The translations under genes and the position numbers were made by a program. Positions 1-8,388 of a stretch of 64,000 nt of DNA are shown here, one piece after another. Position 1 is the first letter of the stretch; each line of letters starts with the position of its first letter. Under the pieces are notes generated by a model that worked only from the letters and a program-made list of their open reading frames with translations, made no database searches and had not been told where the DNA came from. Origin of the DNA: Planomonospora sp. ID67723. GTDB taxonomy: Bacteria > Actinomycetota > Actinomycetes > Streptosporangiales > Streptosporangiaceae. The DNA lies in contig NZ_JABTEZ010000001.1 of NCBI RefSeq assembly GCF_015711605.1, forward strand, positions 896,001-960,000. Reading direction: 5' to 3'.

Positions 1-28
1 CCCGACCTCGCCTGAGGCCCTCCGCCGC

Positions 29-63
29 GCCGTACCGGAAACCCCGCACGGTTCCGGTACGGC
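29..63. terminator. Inverted repeat, probable terminator of a gene left of the window
   Basis: A perfect 12-bp inverted repeat (29-40 and 52-63, 11-nt loop) lies 137 bp before the first gene. It is GC-rich and has no T-tract, as is usual in high-GC actinomycetes. The rest of bases 1-199 shows only the strong ribosome-binding site of the next gene. Confidence 0.45.
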
Positions 64-199
64 ACGGCGCCCCGTGAGCGTTCGTGGCCGCTCGCGGCGG
101 AGTGCCGTACGGTGACTTCCGGCATCGCCATCGCGCGATCACCCCGGTCATCGGGAGAACGACTCGACAGGCCCGGCGCGGGCTCTAGGAGGTATTCGG

Positions 200-1156
200 A
201 TGAGTGATCTGGGCCACGTGCTCGTTCTGGCCGGCGGGCTGTCCTACGAGCGCGAGGTGTCCCTGCGCTCGGGCCGCCGGGTGAGCGAGGTGCTGCGCGG
301 GGCCGGCGTCTCCGTCGAGACCCGCGACACCGACGCCTCTCTCGTCCCGTGGATCCTGGCCGAGCGGCCGAGTGCCGTCTTCGTGACGCTGCACGGCGGA
401 GCGGGGGAGGACGGCGCCATCCGCTCGGTGCTGGACCTGCTCTCCGTCCCCTACGTGGGGGCCGGCTCCGACGCCTGCCGGATCGCCTTCGACAAGCCCA
501 CCGCCAAGACGGTGGTCCGCTCCGTCGGCGTGCGCACCCCCGAGTCGGTGACCCTCCCCAAGGAGACCTTCCACGACCTCGGCGCCTCCGCCGTGCTGTC
601 CCGCATCGTGGAGCGGCTCGGCCTGCCGCTGTTCGTCAAGCCGTCCCACGGCGGCTCGGCCCTCGGCGCCTCGATCGTCCGCACCGCCGAGGAGCTCCCC
701 TCCGCCATGGTGGGCTGCTTCGCCTACGGCGACACCGCGCTGGTCGAGCGCTACATCGAGGGCGTGGAGGTCGCCGTCTCCGTCGTCGACCTCGGCGAGG
801 GCCCGGTGGCCCTTCCTCCCGTGGAGATCGTCCCCGACGACGGCGTCTACGACTACGCGGCCCGCTACACCGCCGGCCGGACGGAGTTCTTCGCGCCCGC
901 CCGCCTCTCCGGCGAGGCGGCGGCCGCCTGCGCCGAGATGGCGGTGACCGCGCACACGGCCCTCGGCCTGTGTGACATCTCCCGTACCGACCTCATCGTC
1001 GACGCGGACGGCCTCCCCCACTTCCTGGAGGTCAACGTCGCCCCCGGCATGACCGAGACCTCGCTGCTCCCGATGGCCGCCGAGGCCGCCGGGGAGGACC
1101 TGGGCTCCCTCTGCCGCGTCCTGCTGGAGCAGGCCGTCGCCCGCGGCGCCGCCTGA
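200..1156 (+). CDS. D-alanine--D-alanine ligase family ATP-grasp enzyme
   Basis: 318 aa. ATP-grasp ligase expected to join two D-alanines (or a related amino-acid pair) with ATP hydrolysis for peptidoglycan precursors in the cytoplasm. The N-terminal GGLSYEREVSLRSG motif (about residues 12-25), LHGGAGEDGAI (64-74) and the C-terminal EVNVAPGMTETSLLP segment are signatures of the Ddl family. Length is slightly under the usual 310-370 aa. ATG is fixed by AGGAGG seven bases upstream. It is a stand-alone gene, and the genome may carry another ddl elsewhere, so the exact substrate is inferred. No resistance-type VanA/VanB context is visible. Confidence 0.85.
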   Translation: MSDLGHVLVLAGGLSYEREVSLRSGRRVSEVLRGAGVSVETRDTDASLVPWILAERPSAVFVTLHGGAGEDGAIRSVLDLLSVPYVGAGSDACRIAFDKPTAKTVVRSVGVRTPESVTLPKETFHDLGASAVLSRIVERLGLPLFVKPSHGGSALGASIVRTAEELPSAMVGCFAYGDTALVERYIEGVEVAVSVVDLGEGPVALPPVEIVPDDGVYDYAARYTAGRTEFFAPARLSGEAAAACAEMAVTAHTALGLCDISRTDLIVDADGLPHFLEVNVAPGMTETSLLPMAAEAAGEDLGSLCRVLLEQAVARGAA

Positions 1157-1290
1157 CCGCTCCGCCGTACGGCGGGCGCCCGCGAGCGACGGTCCGCCCG
1201 CGTGGAAGGCGCCCGCCGACGGCGGCGGCCGTCCGTACGGCGAGGCACCCGGCCGAGGCTCACGACCGCCCGCCGTCCTACGCTGGCCCT

Positions 1291-2343
1291 GTGCTGACCA
1301 CCACTGCGTTTCCCAAGAGCTTCGCCAGCGACAACCACGCCGGCGTGCACCCCAAGGTCCTGGCGGCCGTCGTCGACGCCAACGCCGGGGACGCTCCCGC
1401 CTACGGCACGGACCCCTGGACGGAGGCGATGGAGGAGGCCTTCCGCGCCGAGTTCGGCGCCCGGGCGACGGCCTACGCGATGTTCAACGGCACCGGGGCC
1501 AACGTGGTGGGCCTGGGACTGGTCCTGCGCCCCTACGACTCCGTCCTCTGCCCGGCCACCGCCCACATCAACACCCACGAGTGCGGGGCGGCCGAACGGG
1601 TGCTCGGCGCCAAGCTCGTACCGCTCCCCACGGACGACGGGAAGGTCACGGTCGACGACGTCCTCGGCCACCTCTCCGTCCTCGGCAACACGCAGTACGC
1701 CCAGCCGCGGGTCGTGTCCATCTCGCAGGTGACCGAGTGCGGCACCGTCTACACCGCCGCCGAAATCACGGAGCTGGCGGAGTTCGTCCACAGCCGGGGG
1801 CTCTTCCTGCACATGGACGGTGCCCGCCTGGCCAACGCCGCGGCCGAGCTCGGCTGCTCGATGCGCGCCCTCACCACCGACGCCGGCGTGGACGTGCTCA
1901 GCTTCGGCGGCACCAAGAACGGCGCCATGGGCGCCGAGGCGCTCGTCGTCCTCAACCCCGAGCTGGACGCCCCGGCGCTCTTCCTCCGGAAGCAGGGCAT
2001 GCAGCTCGCCTCCAAGATGCGCTACGTCTCCGCCCAGTTGACCGCGCTCCTCGCCGACGGCCTCTGGCGCGAGAACGCGGCCCACGCCAATGCGATGGCC
2101 CACCGCCTCGCTGACGGGGTGCGCGACCTGCCCGGCGTCTCGTTCCGCTATCCCGTCCAGTCCAACGCGGTCTTCCCCGCCCTCCCCGAGAAGGCGATCG
2201 CCGAGCTCCAGCAGCGCTACCTCTTCCACATGTGGGACGCCACCGAAAGCGTGGTCCGCTGGGTGACGGCCTTCGACACCACTCCCGAGCAGGTCGACAC
2301 CTTCGTCGCCGACATCCGCGCGGTGGTCGGCTCCTCCACCTGA
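1291..2343 (+). CDS. Threonine aldolase-like PLP-dependent lyase
   Basis: 350 aa, GTG start. Fold-type I PLP enzyme of the beta-eliminating lyase/threonine aldolase group (Pfam Beta_elim_lyase), which cleaves L-threonine or allo-threonine to glycine and acetaldehyde. Visible features are FASDNHAGVHP at the N-terminus, FNGTGANV (about 65-72) for phosphate binding, the aromatic-stacking His in TAHINTHE (92), HMDGARL with the PLP-pyridine Asp (176), and SFGGTKNG with the Schiff-base Lys209. No clear Shine-Dalgarno is seen, so the start is less secure. It is followed by a strong hairpin (2384-2419), so it is probably monocistronic. Confidence 0.85.
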   Translation: MLTTTAFPKSFASDNHAGVHPKVLAAVVDANAGDAPAYGTDPWTEAMEEAFRAEFGARATAYAMFNGTGANVVGLGLVLRPYDSVLCPATAHINTHECGAAERVLGAKLVPLPTDDGKVTVDDVLGHLSVLGNTQYAQPRVVSISQVTECGTVYTAAEITELAEFVHSRGLFLHMDGARLANAAAELGCSMRALTTDAGVDVLSFGGTKNGAMGAEALVVLNPELDAPALFLRKQGMQLASKMRYVSAQLTALLADGLWRENAAHANAMAHRLADGVRDLPGVSFRYPVQSNAVFPALPEKAIAELQQRYLFHMWDATESVVRWVTAFDTTPEQVDTFVADIRAVVGSST

Positions 2344-2383
2344 ACGGCCCCGCACCCTCCGTTCTCGTTCCGAAAGCCGCCTT

Positions 2384-2419
2384 CCACGACCGGTACGGCG
2401 ACCGCCGTGCCGGTCGTGG
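2384..2419 (+). terminator. Terminator hairpin after the threonine aldolase gene
   Basis: A 17-nt stem (2384-2400 with 2403-2419), with one G-U position and almost no loop, sits 40 bp after the stop codon. A shorter related inverted repeat occurs near 2719-2740 in the parS region. Confidence 0.6.
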
Positions 2420-2469
2420 CGCCGCCGCGGGATGAACGGCCAGGCGGGTAGCGAGACCCCGAAGGGCGC

Positions 2470-2485
2470 CGTTTCACGTGAAACA
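2470..2485. other. parS site 1
   Basis: GTTTCACGTGAAAC core with one outer mismatch (C instead of T at the first base of the 16-mer). Predicted ParB-CTP clamp loading site. Confidence 0.85.
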
Positions 2486-2634
2486 GCGAAGGCGCACCCT
2501 CGACGAGGGAGGACCGACACCTCTGCGCTCCCGTCCTCCTGTGACCTTCAACGGCCGGTGAGGCGCGTCTTCCCGTTCCCATGCGGGCCGCTGCGACACG
2601 GGGGTGGAGGTGTGCCGAGACCGTCGAGCGACGT

Positions 2635-2650
2635 TGTTTCACGTGAAACA
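2635..2650. other. parS site 2
   Basis: Perfect 16-bp TGTTTCACGTGAAACA palindrome. Confidence 0.95.
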
Positions 2651-2797
2651 GCGGAGGGAGCCGCCGAACGAAGAGGGCCGACGCCCGCCTGTCGCGCCCT
2701 GCGGCCGCTTTCCACGACCGGTATGGCGGCCGCCGTACCGCACCTCCCCCGGCACCATCGCACAGCGGTCGTCCACTCACCGGACCGACGACGGCGC

Positions 2798-2813
2798 TGT
2801 TTCACGTGAAACA
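2798..2813. other. parS site 3
   Basis: Perfect 16-bp TGTTTCACGTGAAACA palindrome, in an extended direct repeat with site 1. Confidence 0.95.
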
Positions 2814-3008
2814 GTGAAGGCGCCCCACCATGCCGGACGGAGCCGACGCTCCGTCACCGCTTACGAGCCGCGCTCCTGTCCTCGGCTTTCCCGCCCGCGT
2901 CCATGAGAGTGCCGCCCGCGGCTTCTCTTCCCTGCGGTCTCCCTCGGCTGTCCCGCAGGCGTCTCCGGCCCGACCTTCCCGAGCGGGCGGTCAGGGCGGC
3001 GGCATGAG

Positions 3009-3046
3009 AACGGCCGTCATGTTTCACGTGAAACATGACGGCCGTT
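3009..3046. other. parS site 4 inside a 38-bp perfect palindrome
   Basis: The parS 16-mer is at 3020-3035. The flanks extend the symmetry to 19+19 bases (3009-3046) with no mismatch. It lies 28 bp past the parB stop codon on the downstream side, so the transcript would fold into a long hairpin. It may serve both as ParB site and as parB terminator. Confidence 0.9.
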
Positions 3047-3074
3047 GCGACCTCCGGCGTGAGGCGGAGACTCG

Positions 3075-4061
3075 TCACTCCGGGCGCAGAGCCTCCGGGG
3101 ACATCGTCGAGATGATCCGCTCAAGGTCGTCGATGGTCGCGAATTCCACCACGATGCGGCCCTTGCGCCGGCCGAAGTCGACCTTCACCCGGGTCTCGAA
3201 GTGGTCGGAGAGCCGATCCGCCAGCCGGCGCAGGGACGGATCCTCGGCGGGCTTCGCCCGGGGCGCGCGAGGCGCGGACGCGGGAGCGGCCGAGACGTCC
3301 CCCACGGCCACGATCTCCTCGACCGCGCGGACCGAGAGCAGCTCGGCCACGATCCGGTTGGCGAGACGCTCCTGCGCGACCGGATCCTTCATCGTCCGCA
3401 ACGCCCGTGCGTGGCCCGCACTGATCGTCCCCGCCGCCACCTTCAGCTGGATCTTGGGTGGAAGGGTGAGGAGCAGGATCGTGTTCGTCACGTGCGAGCG
3501 GGAGCGGCCCACCCGGGCGGCGAGCTGCTCGTGGGTCGCCCCGAAGTCGTCCAGGAGCTGCTTGTAGGCGGCGGCCTCCTCCAGGGCGTTGAGCTGCTCC
3601 CGCTGGAGGTTCTCGATCAGGGCGTCGAGAAGGAGCTTGTCCTCCTTGGTCTCGCGCACGATGGCGGGAATCACGTCGAGCTCGGCGAGTTGGGAGGCCC
3701 GCCAGCGGCGTTCCCCCATGATGAGCTCGTAGCGCTCCTCGCCCACCGGACGCACCACGACCGGCTGGAGGAGACCGACCTCCCTGATCGAGGCGGACAG
3801 TTCCCGGAGAGCCTCCTCCGTGAAGTTCTTCCGAGGCTGCTGCGGGTTCGGAGCGATGTTCTTGACCGGGATCTCGGCGAAATACGCACCGTCGACCGGC
3901 TTCAGCTCCGTTTCGGAAGCGCCGTTGCGATCCTGCGGGACTGCCGGGCTCGACGCGACCATCGTCGTGCCCGTCCCCGGCGCCGGGGACTCGGCGGGCG
4001 GCGGAGCCGTGGGGATGAGCGCGCCCAGCCCTCTGCCCAGCCCTCTGGGCTGCTTACTCAC
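3075..4061 (-). CDS. parB: Chromosome-partitioning protein ParB
   Basis: 328 aa. CTP-dependent DNA clamp that loads at parS, spreads and recruits condensin and ParA for origin segregation. The N-terminus MSKQPRGLGRGLGALIPT is the ParA-interacting motif. A linker runs to about residue 60, then the N-domain with GERRWRA (116-122, the arginine patch) and NLQREQLNALEEA, an HTH around THEQLAARVGRSRSHVTNTI, and a C-terminal dimerisation domain. The length is normal. It lies 73 bp downstream of parA in the same direction, as a parAB operon, with parS sites on both sides. Confidence 0.97.
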   Translation of the reverse strand: MSKQPRGLGRGLGALIPTAPPPAESPAPGTGTTMVASSPAVPQDRNGASETELKPVDGAYFAEIPVKNIAPNPQQPRKNFTEEALRELSASIREVGLLQPVVVRPVGEERYELIMGERRWRASQLAELDVIPAIVRETKEDKLLLDALIENLQREQLNALEEAAAYKQLLDDFGATHEQLAARVGRSRSHVTNTILLLTLPPKIQLKVAAGTISAGHARALRTMKDPVAQERLANRIVAELLSVRAVEEIVAVGDVSAAPASAPRAPRAKPAEDPSLRRLADRLSDHFETRVKVDFGRRKGRIVVEFATIDDLERIISTMSPEALRPE

Positions 4062-4134
4062 TGTCCCTCCCCCGCTTCCACTGTTCCGACCCCAGTAGTG
4101 TGCACGACCATCCCGGCTATCGCGTCCACACGGC

Positions 4135-5328
4135 TCACACCGCCGCGCCGCGGTAGGCGATCTCGCGGGCGGCGTCCATGTAGGCCATCGCGCCGCTGGA
4201 ACCCGGATCGTAGGTCATGACCGACTGGCCATAACTCGGCGCCTCGGAGACGCGCACGCTCCGCGGGATCAGCGTGTTCAGGACCCGGTCGCTGAAGTGG
4301 GACCGGACCTCCTCGGCCACCTGGGAGGCGAGCCGGGTGCGGCCGTCGTACATCGTCAGCAGGATCGTGGACAGGTCCAGCGTGGGGTTCAGGTGGGCCT
4401 TCACCAGCTCCACGTTGCGGAGCAGCTGGCCGAGGCCCTCCAGCGCGTAGTACTCGCACTGGATGGGGATCAACAACTCGTTCGCGGCCATCAGCGCGTT
4501 GACGGTCAGCAGGCCGAGCGAGGGCGGGCAGTCGATGAGGATGTAGTCGAACTCGATGGCGTCGTAGGCGGCCAGCGCACGCTGGAGCCGGGACTCACGG
4601 GCCACCATCGAGACCAGCTCGATCTCGGCACCGGCCAGGTCGATGGTGGCCGGGGCGCAGTAGAGCCCCGGCATGTCCGGGACCTCCTTCACCACCTCGA
4701 TGAGGGGCACGTCCTCCACCAGGACCTTGTACATGTCCGGCACGTCGCCGCGGTGCTCGATGGAGAGCGCGGTGGAGGCGTTGCCCTGCGGGTCGAGGTC
4801 CACCACCAGGACGCGCTGCCCGTGCATGGACAGCGCCGCGGCGAGGTTCACCGACGTGGTGGTCTTCCCCACCCCGCCCTTCTGGTTGGCGACGGTGAAG
4901 ATCCGGGTCTTCGGCGGCCGCGGCCAGTCGCCGTCCCGGGTCCCCGGGACACCGCCGGAGGGGACCGCGGTCGTCTGGGCCGATGTTTCACGTGAAACCA
5001 CTGAACTGAGTGCCTCTCGTACCAGCGGCGAATCGCCGGGGTTAAGGGGGGTCTGAGTCACGGTCGTCGTCCTTCCGGCCGGCCCGGCCGATCCGGCCTG
5101 GATCGGCCTCACCGCCTCCGGCCTCACTGCGTCCGGCTTCACTGTGCCCGGCCTCGCCGGCTCCGGTCTCCCGGGCTCCGCCCGCACTCCCCCGGCCGGC
5201 CGTACGACGGGGATCGCCGGTACCGGCCAGCCCAGACCGGAAGATCCTCCGATCCGCCGGGAGAGGGGGGCTTCGGGCCAGCCGAGACCGCCCGTCATGG
5301 TGACGATCGCGCTTTCACGGTCATCCAC
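4135..5328 (-). CDS. parA: Chromosome-partitioning ATPase ParA with long N-terminal extension
   Basis: 397 aa. Deviant Walker-A ATPase that moves ParB-parS complexes. The catalytic core starts near residue 142 (RIFTVANQKGGVGKTT, Walker A 150-157), followed by VVDLDPQGNAST and IDCPPSLGLLT. The first 140 residues are Pro/Arg/Ala-rich with RP-(D/E)-A-V-type repeats (about 50-78). The start follows an AGAGG box, but a shorter internal start cannot be excluded. Codons for VSRET (111-115) encode a parS site. It is transcribed from the rsmG side toward parB. Confidence 0.93.
   Translation of the reverse strand: MDDRESAIVTMTGGLGWPEAPLSRRIGGSSGLGWPVPAIPVVRPAGGVRAEPGRPEPARPGTVKPDAVRPEAVRPIQAGSAGPAGRTTTVTQTPLNPGDSPLVREALSSVVSRETSAQTTAVPSGGVPGTRDGDWPRPPKTRIFTVANQKGGVGKTTTSVNLAAALSMHGQRVLVVDLDPQGNASTALSIEHRGDVPDMYKVLVEDVPLIEVVKEVPDMPGLYCAPATIDLAGAEIELVSMVARESRLQRALAAYDAIEFDYILIDCPPSLGLLTVNALMAANELLIPIQCEYYALEGLGQLLRNVELVKAHLNPTLDLSTILLTMYDGRTRLASQVAEEVRSHFSDRVLNTLIPRSVRVSEAPSYGQSVMTYDPGSSGAMAYMDAAREIAYRGAAV
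4984..4999. other. parS site 5, inside parA coding sequence
   Basis: TGTTTCACGTGAAACC: the 14-bp core is perfect, with one outer mismatch. It lies in the ParA N-terminal extension, where it constrains the codons for VSRET. Confidence 0.9.
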
Positions 5329-5356
5329 TGGCCTCTACTCGCTTTGCTCGATCCGG

Positions 5357-6067
5357 CTACTCGCCTCGTCCTCGCTTCGGACGTGAAGCGCGGACCTTCC
5401 GGCGAGAGGCCTGCCGTTCTCCTCCGGGGGCCCGACCGGCGACCACCCGGATGAGAGTTGCAGGCGGCTCGACCTTACCGTGCCCGACCGAGACAAGTTC
5501 GGCGCTCCGCACTCCACTGGAGCGCAATTGCGTCTCGGCCTCCGCCAGCTCCTCCGCCGCGCGCTCCCCCTTCATCGCCAGCAGCTGTCCGTTCTCGCAC
5601 AGCAACGGCAGGGACCATTTCAGCAACCGGTCGAGCGGCGCCACCGCCCGCGCGGAGACGACGTCGAACTCTCGCCTGCCGCCGAACTCCTCGGCCCGGC
5701 CGCGCAGCACTTCGACGTTGTCGAGCTTCAGGGCCTCCACGCACTCCTCCAGGAACACCGTCCGGCGCAGCAGCGGCTCCAGGAGCGTGACGGAGACGTC
5801 GGGCCGGACGATCGCCAGCACGAGGCCGGGCAGCCCGGCGCCGGAACCGATGTCCACCAGCCGGACCTCGGCCGGAACCGCATCGGCGACCACCGCGCAG
5901 TTGAGGAGGTGGCGATCCCAGATCCGGGGGACCTCGCGGGGACCGAGCAGCCCGCGCACCACCCCGGGACCGGCCAGCAGCTCCGCGAACGCCTCCGCCC
6001 TGGCCCAGGCGTCACCGGTGAACACCTCGCGGGCAACCTCGGGAGGCTCGGGCAACTGGTCGCTCAC
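5357..6067 (-). CDS. rsmG: 16S rRNA (guanine527-N7)-methyltransferase RsmG
   Basis: 236 aa. SAM-dependent methyltransferase that modifies G527 of 16S rRNA, and loss in this family gives low-level streptomycin resistance. The SAM-binding loop LVDIGSGAGLPGL and the following LLEPLLRRTVFLEE are seen, with VVSARAVAPLDRLLKW downstream. A GTG start (VSDQLPEPPEVA) is chosen because AAGGAAAG precedes it. The open frame extends further upstream (47 codons) but without family similarity. The lysine/arginine-rich C-terminal tail is typical for actinomycetes. It is 28 bp upstream of parA. Confidence 0.93.
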   Translation of the reverse strand: MSDQLPEPPEVAREVFTGDAWARAEAFAELLAGPGVVRGLLGPREVPRIWDRHLLNCAVVADAVPAEVRLVDIGSGAGLPGLVLAIVRPDVSVTLLEPLLRRTVFLEECVEALKLDNVEVLRGRAEEFGGRREFDVVSARAVAPLDRLLKWSLPLLCENGQLLAMKGERAAEELAEAETQLRSSGVRSAELVSVGHGKVEPPATLIRVVAGRAPGGERQASRRKVRASRPKRGRGE

Positions 6068-6455
6068 TGGATGATCACTCTTTCCTTGGAATCCGCAGGC
6101 CGGCCCCTGAGGCGCGGGCCGTCGCCGACAGGCGCTACCAAACCGCGAGCGTACCTGAAGTCCAGCGCTCGAACTGGCAAGCGGATATCCGCGCCGGGTG
6201 CGGGGCAAGAGCGGTCCCGGAGGATGCGGGGCCGTACGGAGGGCGCGACGTGACCGACGCCACAGGGCGGGCGGGGACGTGCGGCGCCCGGGGTCCGGGT
6301 GCGGTGAGACCCGGATCGGCCCGGCGCTTACGTCCGTGCGGCGGAAACCCCGATGCGGCAGGTGATCGGGTGGCCGGAACCTCTTGTTTCACACCGGATG
6401 GCACATCGAGCCGGCCGATGTCATCCGGCGACCGGCCGGCTCCGTCGGCTACAGG

Positions 6456-6538
6456 CTGGGGACAGGAAAGATTGTGGACAGGAAAAGCTGTGCACACGAA
6501 AGGCTGTGGGCGACACGAAGGGCCGTGGACACGAAGGG
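6456..6538. repeat. Five-unit 16-bp iteron array with DnaA-box-like cores
   Basis: Units start at 6456, 6472, 6488, 6504 and 6523, with approximate consensus CTGTGGACACGAAAGG. Unit 4 carries three extra bases. The TGTGGACA cores resemble the complement of the DnaA box TTGTCCACA. The last two units share a perfect 14-bp repeat (6512-6525 and 6528-6541). Confidence 0.75.
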
Positions 6539-6542
6539 CCGC

Positions 6543-6581
6543 AAAAAAAGCCGCCGCCCCCGGATCTCCGGGGGCGGCGGC
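6543..6581 (-). terminator. Rho-independent terminator of jag
   Basis: A 14-bp perfect GC stem (6550-6563 with 6568-6581), loop ATCT, followed on the minus strand by seven Ts (6549-6543). It is the most canonical intrinsic terminator in the window and sits 20 bp past the jag stop. Confidence 0.93.
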
Positions 6582-6600
6582 CCTGTGACGTACGGCGCCG

Positions 6601-7101
6601 CTACGCGGGGAGGACCACCACGAAACGGCGGGGCTCCTCGCCCTCGGACTCGCTCCGCAGCCCCGCCGCCGCCACGGCGTCATGCACGATCTTGCGCTCG
6701 AAGGGGGTCATCGGCCGCAGCGCCTTCGGCTCACCGGAGCGCTTGACGTCGGCGGCCACCTTCGTGCCGAGTTCCTTGAGCTCGGCACGGCGACGGTCGC
6801 GGTAGCCGCCGATGTCGAGCATGAGGCGGGAGCGCTCGCCCGTCTGGCGGTGGACCGCGAGCCGGGTGAGCTCCTGGAGCGCCTCGAGGACCTCGCCGTT
6901 GGCGCCCACCAGGTCGCCGCCCTTGATGTCCACGACCGACACGACGGCGCGGTCGCCCTCGACGTCCATGTCGATGTCGCCGTCGATGTCGGCGATGTCG
7001 AGCAGACCTTCGAGGTAGTCGGCGGCGATCTCACCCTCCTGCTCCAGGGCTGCGAGATCGGGAGCCGCCTTGCTCGCGGTCTCCTGCTGGGCCTCGGTCA
7101 C
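6601..7101 (-). CDS. jag: Jag/KhpB RNA-binding protein (KH-R3H)
   Basis: 166 aa. Cytoplasmic single-stranded RNA-binding protein, always linked to yidC. It has an acidic N-terminus, a KH-like domain in the middle (VVDIKGGDLVGANGEVLEALQ) and a C-terminal R3H domain (GYRDRRRAEL, MTPFERKIVHDAVA). It lacks the long Jag_N domain found in some Firmicutes homologues, as usual for actinomycetes. It is 50 bp downstream of yidC and ends the rnpA-yidD-yidC-jag group at a strong terminator. Confidence 0.93.
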   Translation of the reverse strand: MTEAQQETASKAAPDLAALEQEGEIAADYLEGLLDIADIDGDIDMDVEGDRAVVSVVDIKGGDLVGANGEVLEALQELTRLAVHRQTGERSRLMLDIGGYRDRRRAELKELGTKVAADVKRSGEPKALRPMTPFERKIVHDAVAAAGLRSESEGEEPRRFVVVLPA

Positions 7102-7151
7102 GTCCAGCCACTCCTTCGTGCTGTCGGGATGGGTCTGTCGGGCGGCACCCG

Positions 7152-8102
7152 CTAGGACTTCTTTCCACCTGTCCGCTTGCTGCGCGGCTGGCGGGTCGGC
7201 TGGTTACGGGTGACCTTGGGCGCCGGCGGCGCGGGCGGGGCCTCGGGCTCCGGAGCGGTCTTCCTGACCTTGCTCAGCAGACCGGGCTTGGGAGCGGGGG
7301 TGACCACGTTGCCCTTGGCGTCGATCACCGGCGCCGGGTGGCGGCTGTAGAACCAGTGCTGCTGCCCGAGCGTCCACAGGTTGGTGGTGACCCAGTAGAG
7401 GATCAGGCCGAGGGGGAAGTTGAGCGAGAAGATCGCGAACAGCGGCGAGATGTACATCAGGATCTTCTGCTGCTGCGCCATCGGGTTGTCCGGCATCTGC
7501 GCCATCGAGCGGGTCACGCTCTGCCGGACGGTGAGGAAGGTGGTCAGCGAGCTGACCGCCACGAAGATGGCGAGAACGATCTTGGCGAGGACCGGGTCGG
7601 CGCCCAGTTTGATGACATCGGCCGAGTCCCAGAAGAACGTCGACGGAAGCGGGGCACCGAAGATGTGCGCGGCCCGGGCGTCGTTCACCAGAGCCTGCGA
7701 CATGCCGAACTTCGGCTGACCGGCCGCCATCGCCTGCAGCACGGTGAACATCGAGATGAAGATCGGGAACTGGGCCAGGATCGGCAGGCAGCCGCCGAGC
7801 GGGTTGGCCCCCGCTCCCTGGTACAGCGCCATGACCTCCTGGTTCATGCGCTGCTTGTCGTTCTTGTAGCGCTTGCGCAGCTCCTGAACCTTGGGCGCGA
7901 GCTCCTGCATCTTCTTCGACGAGCGCATCTGCTTGAGGAAGAGCGGGAAGATCAGGATTCGCATCAGCACGGTGAGCGTGATGATGGTCAGTCCCCAGTT
8001 GAGGCCGCTGTCCCTCGGGATGAAGGTGCTGTAGCCCTCGTGAATCCAGGTGATGACTTGCGCGACGGCTGTGTAAAGCCAGTTGAGCCAGGACAGCTCC
8101 AC
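7152..8102 (-). CDS. yidC: Membrane protein insertase YidC/Oxa1
   Basis: 316 aa, GTG start. It inserts and folds membrane proteins with or without Sec. The first hydrophobic stretch (LNWLYTAVAQVITWI) is followed by further membrane segments (LTIITLTVLMRILIFPLFLKQ, NPLGGCLPILAQFPIFISMFTVL, and two near the C-terminus) and a basic Pro-rich tail ending SKRTGGKKS. The conserved Arg in LMRILIFPLF is the hydrophilic-groove residue. It follows yidD by 4 bp. Confidence 0.95.
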   Translation of the reverse strand: MELSWLNWLYTAVAQVITWIHEGYSTFIPRDSGLNWGLTIITLTVLMRILIFPLFLKQMRSSKKMQELAPKVQELRKRYKNDKQRMNQEVMALYQGAGANPLGGCLPILAQFPIFISMFTVLQAMAAGQPKFGMSQALVNDARAAHIFGAPLPSTFFWDSADVIKLGADPVLAKIVLAIFVAVSSLTTFLTVRQSVTRSMAQMPDNPMAQQQKILMYISPLFAIFSLNFPLGLILYWVTTNLWTLGQQHWFYSRHPAPVIDAKGNVVTPAPKPGLLSKVRKTAPEPEAPPAPPAPKVTRNQPTRQPRSKRTGGKKS

Positions 8103-8106
8103 CGAG

Positions 8107-8388
8107 CTAGCTCCCTTGCGTTTCGTTGGACCGGACCGGGCGTGGTGGCACCGGGTCTAAACCCCCGGGATGGAATGGGTGGCAACGCCCGATTCTCCGG
8201 ATCGTCAGCCATGTGCCGCGCAACGCGCCGTGTACGGCGATCGCCTCGAGACCGTAGGCGCTGCACGAAGGATGGAAACGGCAACGGGGACCCAGCAGCG
8301 GGCTCACGAAGGTCCGGTAGAACCGGATGGGAGCCATCAGGGTCCTGGCGGCCGGGGAGGCCCCGGTGAGCTGCTCTTGCGCCGTCAT
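8107..8388 (-). CDS. yidD: Membrane protein insertion efficiency factor YidD
   Basis: 93 aa. Small membrane-associated protein with the family signature [31 protein letters not shown] and conserved cysteines at CRFHPSC, then [14 protein letters not shown]. Its start overlaps the rnpA stop by 4 bp, and it is followed 4 bp later by yidC, indicating tight translational coupling in this block. Confidence 0.95.
   Translation of the reverse strand: MTAQEQLTGASPAARTLMAPIRFYRTFVSPLLGPRCRFHPSCSAYGLEAIAVHGALRGTWLTIRRIGRCHPFHPGGLDPVPPRPVRSNETQGS

Larger units (their letters stand above)
2344..3074. other. Gene-free parS-rich centromere region
   Basis: About 730 bp with no convincing gene. It holds four parS sites (2470-2485, 2635-2650, 2798-2813, 3020-3035). 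The first and third extend into a longer shared direct repeat, because the palindrome is followed by AG(C/T)GAAGGCGC in both. Six-frame translations here are short and arginine-rich and repeatedly show the peptide shadows of parS (FHVK, VSRET). With parB next door this is the ParB loading zone for chromosome segregation. Confidence 0.8.
6068..6600. other. Intergenic region between rsmG and jag
   Basis: 533 bp without a supportable gene. It contains the jag terminator (6543-6581) and a tandem iteron array (6456-6538). The remainder (6068-6455) is presumably the rsmG-parAB promoter region. I could not assign -10/-35 boxes. A GTTTCACACC string at 6386 is not a parS site. Confidence 0.6.

Noticed and set aside
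6383-6395. GTTTCACACC resembling parS
   Set aside because: Only the left half matches; no palindrome.
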